Source: Deltaproteobacteria bacterium (GTDB taxonomy: Bacteria; Myxococcota_A; UBA9160; UBA4427). From it: DNA of 64,000 bases. A program made the position numbers and the translations under genes. The notes beneath the pieces were generated by a model, which saw nothing but the letters and a program-made list of their open reading frames with translations, was not told where the DNA came from and ran no database searches. Positions 1 to 8,031 of the stretch are shown here, piece by piece (position 1 is the stretch's first letter; each line of letters starts with the position of its first letter). The stretch spans positions 744,001 through 808,000 of the forward strand of contig JADJOR010000002.1 in the NCBI GenBank assembly GCA_016713665.1, written 5' to 3'.

Positions 1-2
1 CG

Positions 3-107
3 ACCCCGGCACGCCGGCGCTTCGCCGCCGCGTTCCTTCGGCGGGCGGAGGCGGCGATCGAGGATCTCGAGGCCTGTCGCGTCGTGCGCGAGGCGGCGGG
101 GATCTGA
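3..107 (+). CDS. C-terminal end of an unidentified protein (truncated at the window edge)
   Basis: An open frame enters from the left edge and stops at TGA 105-107. It gives about 34 residues rich in Ala, Arg and Glu and ending in Gly-Ile, which looks like the amphipathic last helix of a soluble protein. It runs towards the convergent gene that ends at 198. Too little is left to name a family, and in DNA this GC-rich a short open frame could be chance. Confidence 0.35.
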   Translation, partial: TPARRRFAAAFLRRAEAAIEDLEACRVVREAAGI

Positions 108-197
108 GAGACCGGATGGCAAGTCGAGAACGAGATGGGCGCCCGAGCTGGGCGATCGCCCATTCCCGGCGCCCATCGATTCCGTCGATTGCGGCCC

Positions 198-1688
198 CTA
201 CCGACCGATGTCGGAGACGACGGCCGGTCTCAGCACGAGGAGGGCATCCTCCCAGAGGATGTGTCCCCGTCGTACGGCCTGATACAGCGAATCGATCCAC
301 GCCCAGACGAAATGAGCGTGGCTCGGGTACAGCGCGCTCAGCTGCTCGGGCGTGAGCGCCGTCGTCGTGCCGAAGAGGCCGCAGAAGTTGACCGGTCCGG
401 GGGCGGAGTTCCCGGTTCCCCGGATCGCCGCGATCGGCGCATCGACGTGGGGAGAGCGCACGCCGCCCGTCACGTTGCCGTTGCCGTCGAGCACGATCGG
501 ATCGTCGATGCCCGGTCCGCCGCTCGGCGGCAACGTTCCGCGCTTGACCCACTCGTCGAGATGGCGAACGGCCGCCTGGAGCACCCAGTGGTGCGGGCCC
601 GAGTTGACGCCGAAGCTGCAGGCGGGAAGGACGCCGGGGAGGGGCTCCGCGACGGGTGTTCGCATGCTGTCGAAGAGGCGCTGGGATGCGCTGAAGTCGC
701 GGCCGGTGTCGGCCTGTCCGATCCCGAGGACGTAGATGTCCGCATGCGCAGTCCCGGCGACTTCCCACTGTCGGAACGTCGCCGTATCGGGTTGTCGCGT
801 CGCGCGGGTGTCGGTCTCGGCCTGGAACACGAAGACGGGAACACCGAGATCCGTCCGGATCCGTGTCGGACCCGGCGTCGCGATCGCGGTCAGCGGCGTC
901 TGCCGAAGCGCCGATCCGGTCGCCCCGCGGCTGTGGATCAGGAATCCGTCGAAGACGCCGGCGATGGGATGGATCGCATTCACGTAGGTGACCATGCGGG
1001 AGGCGGATTGGGATTCGCCGGCAGCGATCACCCGTCTTGCCGGCCTGCCCCCGAGCAGGAGCGTCGGGTTGTCGAGCACCGCCTCGCCGGCCTGGGAGAA
1101 GATGTCGTAGGAATAGCTGTCCCCCGGATGCACGAGGTTGGCGGCGAGCGGGCCGTAGCGATCCGGCTCTCGAGTCACGGCGGCGGTGACGCCGACGCGC
1201 TGCGCGGTGACGCCGACGTAGATCGCGCCGCGGCGGATCAGCTCGTTATGTGTATACAACCAGTCCGGCATCGAGTCGGACTGATTCGTCACGTTCAACC
1301 ACTCGACGACGACCGTTCCGTTGAAGCGTCGCGGGTTCGTGGGCCGGTAGACCTGGATGCGGGTCGCGTAGGGCTGCTGCGCCACGTCTGCTTCGATCGC
1401 CCAGATGCCGTCGGGGAGAAACGGTGATCCTGCGACCGGTTGATAGGAGCTTGCGTCGCCCGAGATGAAGTACTCGGACGCCTGATAGCCCACGACCGAA
1501 AGGTCGAAGGTCGTGCCGGAGGGGGCCCCCACGCCCGGCAGCCCCACGGCGGGCGTGATGGTCGGGCTCGCCGCTTCGGCATGGAGGACGTGCGAGGCGA
1601 GGCTCGTGCAGACGACGAGGGCGACGACGAGCAGTGCCGACGGCGCAGGTCTGCGCCGAGAAGAAGGATCGAGATTGCGAATGCGCAT
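198..1688 (-). CDS. Secreted alpha/beta hydrolase domain-containing protein
   Basis: About 496 residues. The start at 1688 is chosen because it gives a classic signal peptide: a basic n-region (MRIRN...RRR), then a hydrophobic stretch, then an Ala-rich cleavage site near residue 40. An upstream in-frame ATG at 1766 would bury that signal. The body matches the large alpha/beta hydrolase family often annotated only as 'alpha/beta hydrolase domain-containing protein'. It has an early VVEWLNVT segment, a GESQS nucleophile elbow (Ser in G-x-S-x-S) and conserved late His residues (GPHHWVLQAA). Family members are thought to be exported esterase/lipase-like enzymes, but the substrate is unknown. The gene stands alone and converges on the partial gene at the left edge. 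Confidence 0.75.
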   Translation of the reverse strand: MRIRNLDPSSRRRPAPSALLVVALVVCTSLASHVLHAEAASPTITPAVGLPGVGAPSGTTFDLSVVGYQASEYFISGDASSYQPVAGSPFLPDGIWAIEADVAQQPYATRIQVYRPTNPRRFNGTVVVEWLNVTNQSDSMPDWLYTHNELIRRGAIYVGVTAQRVGVTAAVTREPDRYGPLAANLVHPGDSYSYDIFSQAGEAVLDNPTLLLGGRPARRVIAAGESQSASRMVTYVNAIHPIAGVFDGFLIHSRGATGSALRQTPLTAIATPGPTRIRTDLGVPVFVFQAETDTRATRQPDTATFRQWEVAGTAHADIYVLGIGQADTGRDFSASQRLFDSMRTPVAEPLPGVLPACSFGVNSGPHHWVLQAAVRHLDEWVKRGTLPPSGGPGIDDPIVLDGNGNVTGGVRSPHVDAPIAAIRGTGNSAPGPVNFCGLFGTTTALTPEQLSALYPSHAHFVWAWIDSLYQAVRRGHILWEDALLVLRPAVVSDIGR

Positions 1689-1887
1689 GAGGACCGCCTT
1701 TCGAAGGGGCCGCGGGCACGTTCCGTTGTTCGGTTCGATCCCGAGGTGACGGCTCATCATGCGCACCGAGCCGAAGCAATGTCAATCGACATCTCGACCG
1801 ACGCGGGGATCACCGCTCGAAGATCGGGCGGGGCCGTGGACGAGGAGGGGATTTCCCGTCGAAGGGATCGCGGAAGGACGGGGCCTT

Positions 1888-3356
1888 CTAAGGCCGCGCG
1901 GCGGCGGCCGCCGCCCGTCCCGCGCGCCGCCCGAAGAAGGTCGCGTCGCCCACCGACATCCCGCTCGCATAACCTTCGCCGCTGCGGGGAGTCCCGCTGC
2001 CGTCCTGCCCGCGGCGTAGAGGCCGAGGATCTTTTCACCAGTGGGCGTGCGGACCTCGCCGTCGATGGTCGTGTCGAGACCGCCGAGGGTGAAGGTCGGA
2101 TAATAGATGCCGCTCTCGATCGAGAAGTCGAGCAGCGCGTAGGGCGGCTGGTCGAGGGGGCGCAGGAAGTCGCGGTGCTTGTGGAAGAGGGGATCCTCGC
2201 CGCGGGCCGCGAAGCGGTTGTAGGTCGCCATCGTCGCGCTGAGCGTCCCGGCCGGGAAGCCGGCGCCGCGCTCGAGCTCCTCGAAGGTCTCGCCGACCTC
2301 CTTGACCTGCGCCGCCGAATAGAGCGGCGGCTTCGTGTAGATCCGGCTGTCGACGACCATGTAGGCGCGGCGACTGCTCTGGTTCAGGCAGTGATGGCCC
2401 CCGCGCGCGTGGTAGCAGTCCTCGTTGACGAAGCGGTTGCCCTGCTCGTTGACGAAGACGCCCTCGCAGAAGATCCCGTCCGGATACCAGATGACCGAGA
2501 TGAAGCCCTCGCTCATGTTGATCGCCGCGCCGCCCGCGCCGATTCCCATCAGGATCCCGCTGCCCTCGTCGTGGGCGCTCCCGAGCGGTGTCCCGTCGAC
2601 GAGGCGCGGGGCGTACTTCGCGACCATGTCGCGATTCATGACGAAGCCGCCGCAGGCGAGCACGACGCCGCGTCGCGCCCGGAAGGCTCGCCACTCGCCG
2701 GCGTGTCGGCAGAGCGCACCGACGATCCGGCCGCCGTCCCGGATCAGGGTCGAAGCGCGCGTGTCGACCTCGACGCGGACCTTCGTCCGCTCGACGGCCG
2801 TTCGCAACGTCGCCATCAGGGTCGCGCCGCCGTCCTCCCAGAAGGCCTTGGGCTTGTGGGAGCGGGGGGCGGGGCGCGCGGCGCGGGACTCGAGGAAGCC
2901 CTTCTCGTTACCCGACCAGGAGAGGGACTGGTATTCGGGGGTATTGGTGTGCTTCCCGCCGTAGTATTCGGGATTGAAGACGACGCCCCGGGAGACCAGC
3001 CACTCGAAGTGCTCGATGCTCTCGGAGCAGTAGGCGTGGATCTTGTCCGCGTCGGCGTTGGTGCCCGCCGCGATCCGGATGTAGGCCTCCATGTCCTCGG
3101 GCGTGTCGCTGAAGCCGCAGGCCTGCTGGAGCGGGGTGCCGCCGCCGAGGTAGATCTGGCCCCCCGACATCGAGGTCGTACCGCCGCCGGCGCTGGCGAC
3201 CTCGAGCAGGATCACGTCCGCGCCCCGCGATTCGGCTTCGAGGGCGGCGCAGGAGCCCGCGCCCCCGTAGCCGACGACGAGCACGTCGGTCTCTGCGTAC
3301 CAGGACTCGATCTCGCGGGCTTCGATGGGGGTGCAGGGGTCGGTATGGCGCGGCAT
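1888..3356 (-). CDS. FAD-dependent oxidoreductase of the fumarate reductase/ketosteroid dehydrogenase type (apparent frameshift near the C-terminus)
   Basis: About 489 residues once repaired. It begins MPRHTD at 3356 behind a GAGG ribosome site. A dinucleotide-binding motif (VVGYGGAGSCAALEA) lies near residue 25, followed by the FAD_binding_2 pattern: TSMSGG, a VVLACGGF segment and a late GLYAAGRTAAG FAD-closing motif. The family covers 3-ketosteroid Delta1-dehydrogenases and related cytoplasmic flavoproteins. After the AAGRTAAGLP motif the reading frame turns into low-complexity Arg/Pro residues. Adding one base at the run at 1986-1989 restores the expected ending (GYASGM, VGDATFFGRRAG) and a stop at 1888-1890. 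If the frameshift is real, only the last 40 or so residues are lost. Unrepaired, the frame runs on to 1782. Confidence 0.8.
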
Positions 3357-3522
3357 CGGGCCCTCGGGGCTTATCGATCGATCGGGAGCAGGCGGACCTC
3401 CCCACGGTCGAGACGGGTCGAACGATGCTAAGGGGATCCCGATCCGATGGCCAGAGGTCTCGAATTCTCCGCTCGACGCGAATCGTCGTGGATGCCAGCA
3501 TCGGCATCGGGAGGATCCCGGC

Positions 3523-4485
3523 ATGTGGAACGCGTCGATCGATCGAGACCCGGATTGGACGAAGCGACTGGAGCCGGGCAAGCGGGGGAGGACGAGCGAG
3601 GGAGCGCGTCACGGCCGGACTCGGGACCTCGTCCTCGGCGTCCTCGTCTCGTTCGGTTCGATCGCCTGGAGCGGGCCGGCTCATGCCGAGGAGCCCGCCG
3701 TGCGGGCGCTCAACGGCCGCGTCGGCATGACCTACGACTAAGGCCACGTCGACGAGCAGCGTTTCGGCTTCTTCCCGGGGCCGACCGCCGTCTTCTTCGA
3801 GGTCGAAGAGCAGCAGGTCGGACCCTACGGTGCGCTCACGATTCCGATCGCGCAGAGAGTCGGGCTCCGGGCGGGAGTCGACGCCCGATATCTCAGCGTC
3901 GATCGCGACCTCGGCGGGAGCGACGATGGCGGGGGCGTCGCGCTGGAGACCGAGGTGTTCGTCCGCGATCCAGAGCATTACGAGCTCGGCGCCGGCCTGC
4001 AGTACGCCTATCAGGAGATCTCGAACGACGAGCTCCACGGTCTGCGCGGAACATTGCAGGGCAAGCTGTTCCTGGCCGACCGCGGAGCGTGGTGGCCGGC
4101 CCTGGATCTCGACCTGTCCGGGAGCTTCGGTGCCGCCGATGTCGAGGACAGCGGGGACGACGAGCGGCTCGTCCATGCCGTGGCAGGAGGTCTCCGCATC
4201 TACCCTGCCGACCGCGTCGCCCTGCGCCTGGGCGGGCGCTACGAGCATCTCGAGATTCAGGATGGGTGGCGCGTCGAGACCTCCGTCGCACGAGTCGATC
4301 TCTCCGTGCTGATCCTCCGGACGCCCGCGCTGACCCTGGGGCCGCGCTTCGAGGGCGGGGACGTGCGGACGGAGTTCGTCCTCTTCCCCCATTTCCAGAG
4401 ATCGTTCTACTCCGCGGGCGTCTACGTCTCCCTGAGCTTTCCCGGCGCGGAATCCCTGGTCGTGCTGAATCGCAACTACTATTGA
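3523..4485 (+). pseudogene. Outer-membrane beta-barrel protein interrupted by an in-frame stop
   Basis: A single frame runs from ATG 3523 to the stop at 4485, broken only by TAA at 3739-3741 (codon 73). Before the stop there is a basic region, a hydrophobic signal segment (LVLGVLVSFGSIAW) and an AHA cleavage site. After it come about 247 residues of alternating polar/hydrophobic strands (for example GAGLQYAYQEIS, LGGRYEHLEIQ, YSAGVYVSLSF) ending in Asn-Tyr-Tyr, as expected for a beta-barrel. One change (TAC to TAA after TYD) would explain the break. Internal restarts such as GTG 3955 would lack the signal peptide, so the product is probably not made. I do not recognise a specific family. Confidence 0.6.
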
Positions 4486-4494
4486 GGCCGCTTC

Positions 4495-4512
4495 GGCGCG
4501 GTTCTCCGCGCC
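4495..4512. terminator. Short perfect hairpin between convergent genes
   Basis: GGCGCGG and CCGCGCC (7 bp) surround a TTCT loop in the 27 bp between the barrel gene ending at 4485 and the SnoaL gene ending at 4513. There is no U-tract on either strand, so a role as a two-way terminator is inferred from position only. Confidence 0.4.
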
Positions 4513-4998
4513 TCAGCGCGTCGGATGCGCCGGCTCGAGCTTCCACTTGTTGAAGAGCACGTTCCAGGCGTGCCAGGTATTCCAGTGCTCGGTCAGGTAC
4601 CGGATGCGGCCGCTCGCGTCGAAGCGGAAGACGAAGCAGTAGACGTTGGTGTAGTCCTGGCCGCGATGCGTCTTGGCGTGCATCGTGTGCTGGCGGACGA
4701 CGTAGTCGCCGTCGGCGAGGATCAGGATGTCCTCGTTGCGGATCGTCGCGACGTTGTAGGCGTCGACGCCGCGATCGACCTTCTGCGCGGACGGGCCGCC
4801 GGTCGCGCCCGTCAGGATGCCGTGGATCGCCGCACGGCCCTTGTGCTCGGTCTGGCCAGGGGCGCCGACGAAGGGCAGGCCGTTCCACCAGACGGCGTCT
4901 TCCGTGAAGAGGAGGCTCTTGTCCTCCTTCGCGTTCGTATCGAATAGGCGGTGGGTCACGTCGATGTTGCGCTGCTCTTCGGGCGTGTAGATCGGCAT
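4513..4998 (-). CDS. SnoaL/NTF2-like protein
   Basis: 161 residues starting MPIYTPEEQ at 4998, with GGGAG a few bases upstream. It has the shape of the NTF2-like superfamily: an N-terminal helical part with a conserved aromatic pocket (FTEDAVWWNGLPF), then strands (DYVVRQHTMHAKTH, DYTNVYCFVFRFD, IRYLTEHWNTWHAW). Members are small cone-shaped cytoplasmic proteins that bind hydrophobic ligands and act as isomerases, cyclases or dehydratases. It is divergent from the LLM oxidoreductase at 5095, with 96 bp between the starts, so the two may share a control region. This is one of seven SnoaL-type domains in the window. The substrate cannot be inferred. Confidence 0.75.
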   Translation of the reverse strand: MPIYTPEEQRNIDVTHRLFDTNAKEDKSLLFTEDAVWWNGLPFVGAPGQTEHKGRAAIHGILTGATGGPSAQKVDRGVDAYNVATIRNEDILILADGDYVVRQHTMHAKTHRGQDYTNVYCFVFRFDASGRIRYLTEHWNTWHAWNVLFNKWKLEPAHPTR

Positions 4999-5094
4999 CG
5001 GGGCTCCCTGATCCTTCGTGTCTGATCCGCGTCGCGGTTGGCCCGCAGCGTAACGCAGGCCTGCGCGGTACGTTGCGACCCGAGGAGACCAGCC

Positions 5095-6150
5095 ATGAAG
5101 CTCGGTTGTGCGGTCGAATATGCGGGGCGCGGGGTGACGGTGCCGATCGAGCGGATCAAGCGGCTCGAGGCCCTGGGCTACGACTCGGTCTGGACGGCCG
5201 AGGCCTACGGCTCGGACGCGATCACGCCGCTCGCCTTCATCGCCGCCCACACGAAGCGGATCCGGCTCGGGACGGGCGTCATCCAGGTCGGCGCCCGGAC
5301 GCCGACGATGACGGCGATGCAGCTCGGGACCCTCGATGCGCTCGCCGGCGGCGGTCGCGTCATCGGCGGACTCGGACTCTCGGGGCCGCAGATCGTCGAG
5401 GGCTGGTACGGCACGCCCTGGGGCAATCCGAAGGAACGTCTGCGCGACTACGTCGCGATCATGCAGAAGATCTTCGCCCGCGAGGGCCCCGTCTCGCATG
5501 CGGGCAAGGAGATCCGGCTGCCCTACGACGGCCCGGGCAGCTCGGGCATGGGCAAGCCGCTCAAGTCGATCCTGCATTTCGAGAAGCGGCCGCGGATCTG
5601 GCTCGGGACGGGGGCGCCCGAGATGGTGCGCATGACGGCGGAGATCGCCGACGGCTGGCTCGCCTTCGGCATGCGACCCGGCAATGTCGCGACCTTCAAG
5701 AAATGGTTCGAGGAGGGCTTCGCGCGGGCCGGCGGCGGCAAGGGCTACGCCGACTTCGAGATCCAGGGCGGTGTCTCCGTCACGATCACGAGCGACGTCC
5801 AGGGCGCGCTCCAGGCGAACAAGCCCTTCGTCGCCCTGTACGTGGGCGGGATGGGACATCCGAAGCTCAACTTCCACAACAAGCGCATGCATCGCGAGGG
5901 CTGGGGCGCCGCCGCCGAGCGGATCACCGAGCTCTTCCAGGCCGGCCGCCGCGAAGAGGCGATCGCCGCCGTCCCCGACGAGTACATCGACGAGGGCGGA
6001 TTGTTCGGGGACGAGGCGAGGATTCGCGACCGCTGGCGCAAGCTCTGGGAGCCGATGCCCTATACCGGCGTCACCGTCCGCACCGAGCAGGAAGAGGCCT
6101 ACGACCTGATGGCAAAGCTCGTCGGCAGCCGCGACGCGGCGCGGGGCTGA
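5095..6150 (+). CDS. LLM-class (luciferase-like) flavin or F420-dependent oxidoreductase
   Basis: 351 residues, starting MKLGCAVEYAG at 5095 behind GAGGAGACC. It shows the bacterial-luciferase TIM barrel: an opening strand with VEYAGRG, a GYDSVWTAEAYGSDA segment, RIRLGTGVIQ near residue 60, a GRVIGGLGLSGPQ turn and a late RPRIWLGTGAPEMVRMTAEIADGW flavin-binding region. Actinobacterial relatives often use coenzyme F420 and others use FMNH2; the sequence does not decide which. The likely role is oxidation or monooxygenation of a small hydrophobic substrate in the cytoplasm. It is divergent from the SnoaL gene and convergent with the crotonase at 6166. Confidence 0.85.
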   Translation: MKLGCAVEYAGRGVTVPIERIKRLEALGYDSVWTAEAYGSDAITPLAFIAAHTKRIRLGTGVIQVGARTPTMTAMQLGTLDALAGGGRVIGGLGLSGPQIVEGWYGTPWGNPKERLRDYVAIMQKIFAREGPVSHAGKEIRLPYDGPGSSGMGKPLKSILHFEKRPRIWLGTGAPEMVRMTAEIADGWLAFGMRPGNVATFKKWFEEGFARAGGGKGYADFEIQGGVSVTITSDVQGALQANKPFVALYVGGMGHPKLNFHNKRMHREGWGAAAERITELFQAGRREEAIAAVPDEYIDEGGLFGDEARIRDRWRKLWEPMPYTGVTVRTEQEEAYDLMAKLVGSRDAARG

Positions 6151-6165
6151 TCGCAGCGCGCCCTG

Positions 6166-6987
6166 CTAGTCCGGGTCCTCGAACTTCGGCGCGCGCTTCT
6201 CGAAGTTCGCGCGGATCGCCTCCTGCTGGTTCGGGCTGCCGATCAGCTTCGCCTGGAACGAGGCCTCGAGGGCGAGGCCCGTCGACTCGTCGGCGTGCCG
6301 GGATTCGTCGAGGAGCCGCTTGCCGAGGCGGATCGCGTCGGGGGACTTGCTCGCGATCTCCTGCGCCAGCGCCCTCGCGGCGGCGAGGGGATCCTCGGCG
6401 ATGCGCGTCACGAGGCCCAGGGCGCGGGCCTCGTCGGCCTGGACGACGCGGCCGGTGAAGGTCAGCTCCTTCGCGACGTCGAGGGCGACTACGTCGCGCA
6501 GGGTCTGGGTGATCCCGACGTCCGGAATGAGACCCCACTTGATCTCGAGCACCGAGAAGCGCAGATCCGGCCCCGCGATCCGGATGTCGGCGCCGAGGGC
6601 GATCTGGGCCCCGGCGCCGAAGACGACGCCGTGGAGCGCGGCGACGACGGGGACGGGAAGGCGCTTCCAGACGAGGGCAGCGCGCTGGAACAGATTGCCC
6701 GGCCGATCATCGGCGCCGCGATCGGCGCGGGGATCGAGGTTGGGGCGCTCGTCGCTCCCCATCGTCGCGAACATCGACATGTCGAGTCCGGCGCAGAACG
6801 CGCGACCGTTGCCCGAGAGGACGACCGCGCGCAGGCCCTTCGTCCCGGCGAGCAGCTCGCCCGCTGCCGACAGCGCCTGCCACATCGCCCGATCGACCGC
6901 GTTCATCTTGTCCGGTCGATTCAGGCGGACGTCGGCCACGTGGTCCTGGAGCGTGATCGTGACGACGCCGGACATGAGCTCGATCAT
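6166..6987 (-). CDS. Enoyl-CoA hydratase/isomerase (crotonase) family protein
   Basis: 273 residues starting MIELMSG at 6987, with a strong GAGGAGAAG ribosome site. Crotonase features are clear: an RLNRPDKMNAVDRAMW opening, the CoA/oxyanion segment GRAFCAGLDM near residues 61-70, the second oxyanion region LHGVVFGAGAQIALGADIRIA at about 119-139, and LEIKWGLIPDVGIT. Of the two catalytic glutamates of classical hydratase, the first position is Gln (Q128) while the second is kept (E148). It may therefore be an isomerase, hydrolase or other crotonase rather than a standard hydratase. It converges with the LLM gene and is followed upstream by CMD and SnoaL genes on the same strand, possibly one transcript. 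Confidence 0.85.
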   Translation of the reverse strand: MIELMSGVVTITLQDHVADVRLNRPDKMNAVDRAMWQALSAAGELLAGTKGLRAVVLSGNGRAFCAGLDMSMFATMGSDERPNLDPRADRGADDRPGNLFQRAALVWKRLPVPVVAALHGVVFGAGAQIALGADIRIAGPDLRFSVLEIKWGLIPDVGITQTLRDVVALDVAKELTFTGRVVQADEARALGLVTRIAEDPLAAARALAQEIASKSPDAIRLGKRLLDESRHADESTGLALEASFQAKLIGSPNQQEAIRANFEKRAPKFEDPD

Positions 6988-7085
6988 CGTTCTTCTCCTC
7001 GACGCCGGGTCCCGCGACGCCCGGCTCCCCCGTCGCCGGAGCGCTCCGATGGGCGCCGTTCGCCGGCCGGGCTCTTCGCCTGGCT

Positions 7086-7466
7086 CTACTTCGCCTTCTT
7101 CTCCGCTTCGACCTCGGCGATCTTCTGCTCGACGATGCCGACGATCGCGGCGGCCCTCGGATAGCCCGCGTACTGGGCGATCATGAGGAGCAGCTCGCGC
7201 ACCTCGGCCGGCGTGAGCTCCCCGTTCTTGAGCGCCGCCTTGACCTGGATGCCGAAGGTCATCGGCTCGCCCTTCTCGGCGATGATGCCGAGGAGCAGGA
7301 TCCGCCGGTCGCGGATCGAGAGCACGTCGCGGGACCAGACCTCGGCGAAGACCTGCTCGAGCATGATGTCGGTGAAGACGTTGCCCTCGGGCGGGGCGAC
7401 GACGTCGCCGGCGTAGACCCGCTGCAGCATCTCGAGGCCCTTCTTGCGTCGTTCGGAGCTCGCCAT
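7086..7466 (-). CDS. Carboxymuconolactone decarboxylase (CMD) family protein
   Basis: 126 residues starting MASSERRKKGLEMLQRVYAG at 7466. The all-alpha CMD fold is recognised from the opening helix, FTDIMLEQVFAEVWSRDVLSIRDRRILLLGIIA, and the LTPAEVRELLLMIAQYAGYPRA helix. It lacks the Cys-x-x-Cys of AhpD-type peroxidase partners and so resembles gamma-CMD-type proteins. Its start lies 2 bp after the stop of the SnoaL gene at 7469, which makes the two translationally linked. The SnoaL-then-CMD order recurs at 58.3-59.3 kb and as a fusion at 28.4 kb. Its role is probably decarboxylation, lactone or isomerase chemistry on a ring-cleavage product (inference). Confidence 0.82.
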   Translation of the reverse strand: MASSERRKKGLEMLQRVYAGDVVAPPEGNVFTDIMLEQVFAEVWSRDVLSIRDRRILLLGIIAEKGEPMTFGIQVKAALKNGELTPAEVRELLLMIAQYAGYPRAAAIVGIVEQKIAEVEAEKKAK

Positions 7467-7468
7467 CG

Positions 7469-7881
7469 TCAGCTTCCCTTTCCCGTCTCGATCTTCATGT
7501 CCTGCATGTCCCAGTAGCCGCGCAGGTTCGTGAGCAGCCCCGCTTCGTTCACGCGGTAGACGAAATAGCCGCGCACCCGGCGCGCACCCCGTTCGGAAAG
7601 GCGTTGTGGAGCGTGAGCTCGTGGGCCGACTCGAGGCCCGCGGTCCGCGAGCCGTGGGTCTCGATCCGGATCGTCGAGGGCGCGATGTTCTTCTCCCAGA
7701 AATCAGCGACCTCGGCCTTGCCTCGGGCGCCCTGGCCCGAGGGATTCGTCGGCGCGACGCCGATCGGGTCCTCGATGCAGACGTCGTCGGTCATCAGCGC
7801 CAGCCAGCCGGCCTTGTCCTTCGCCTGCACGCAGCGCCAGGAGCTGCGGGCCGCGATCATCGCGGGATTCTCTTCTTGCAT
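7469..7881 (-). CDS. SnoaL/NTF2-like protein (apparent frameshift)
   Basis: About 137 residues after repair. It starts MQEENPAM at 7881 behind GAGGCGAA. The first part (WLALMTDDVCIEDPIGVAP, FWEKNIAP) is closely related to the SnoaL protein encoded at 8888. The reading frame then breaks at the C3 run at 7576-7578. As written it stops early at about 7549; with one extra base it continues with GYFVYRVNEAGLL and GYWDMQDM. These parallel GVFVYRVNAVGKL and AYWDFEKAM in the paralogue, so the downstream frame is coding. It is coupled to the CMD gene (2 bp) and divergent from the TauD dioxygenase at 8032. It probably acts on a small ligand next to CMD or TauD. Confidence 0.75.
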
Positions 7882-8031
7882 GGTTCGCCTCGCTTCTGGT
7901 TCGGAGCGGTGCAATGCTAGCGACTGGCGCGTGCGCGCCCACCCGGCCAGCTGGCGGCGCCGACGCGTCCGAGCCGATCGGGACGGTCGATCGGGGACAG
8001 GGGAGTCGTCCGAGTCGGACTGGAGGTGGAG

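Noticed and set aside
3739..3741. Possible stop-codon reassignment (TAA read as Tyr)
   Set aside because: TAA ends other genes here (for example the SDR at 13344), and TAG and TGA are also used normally, so a standard code with a local lesion is simpler.
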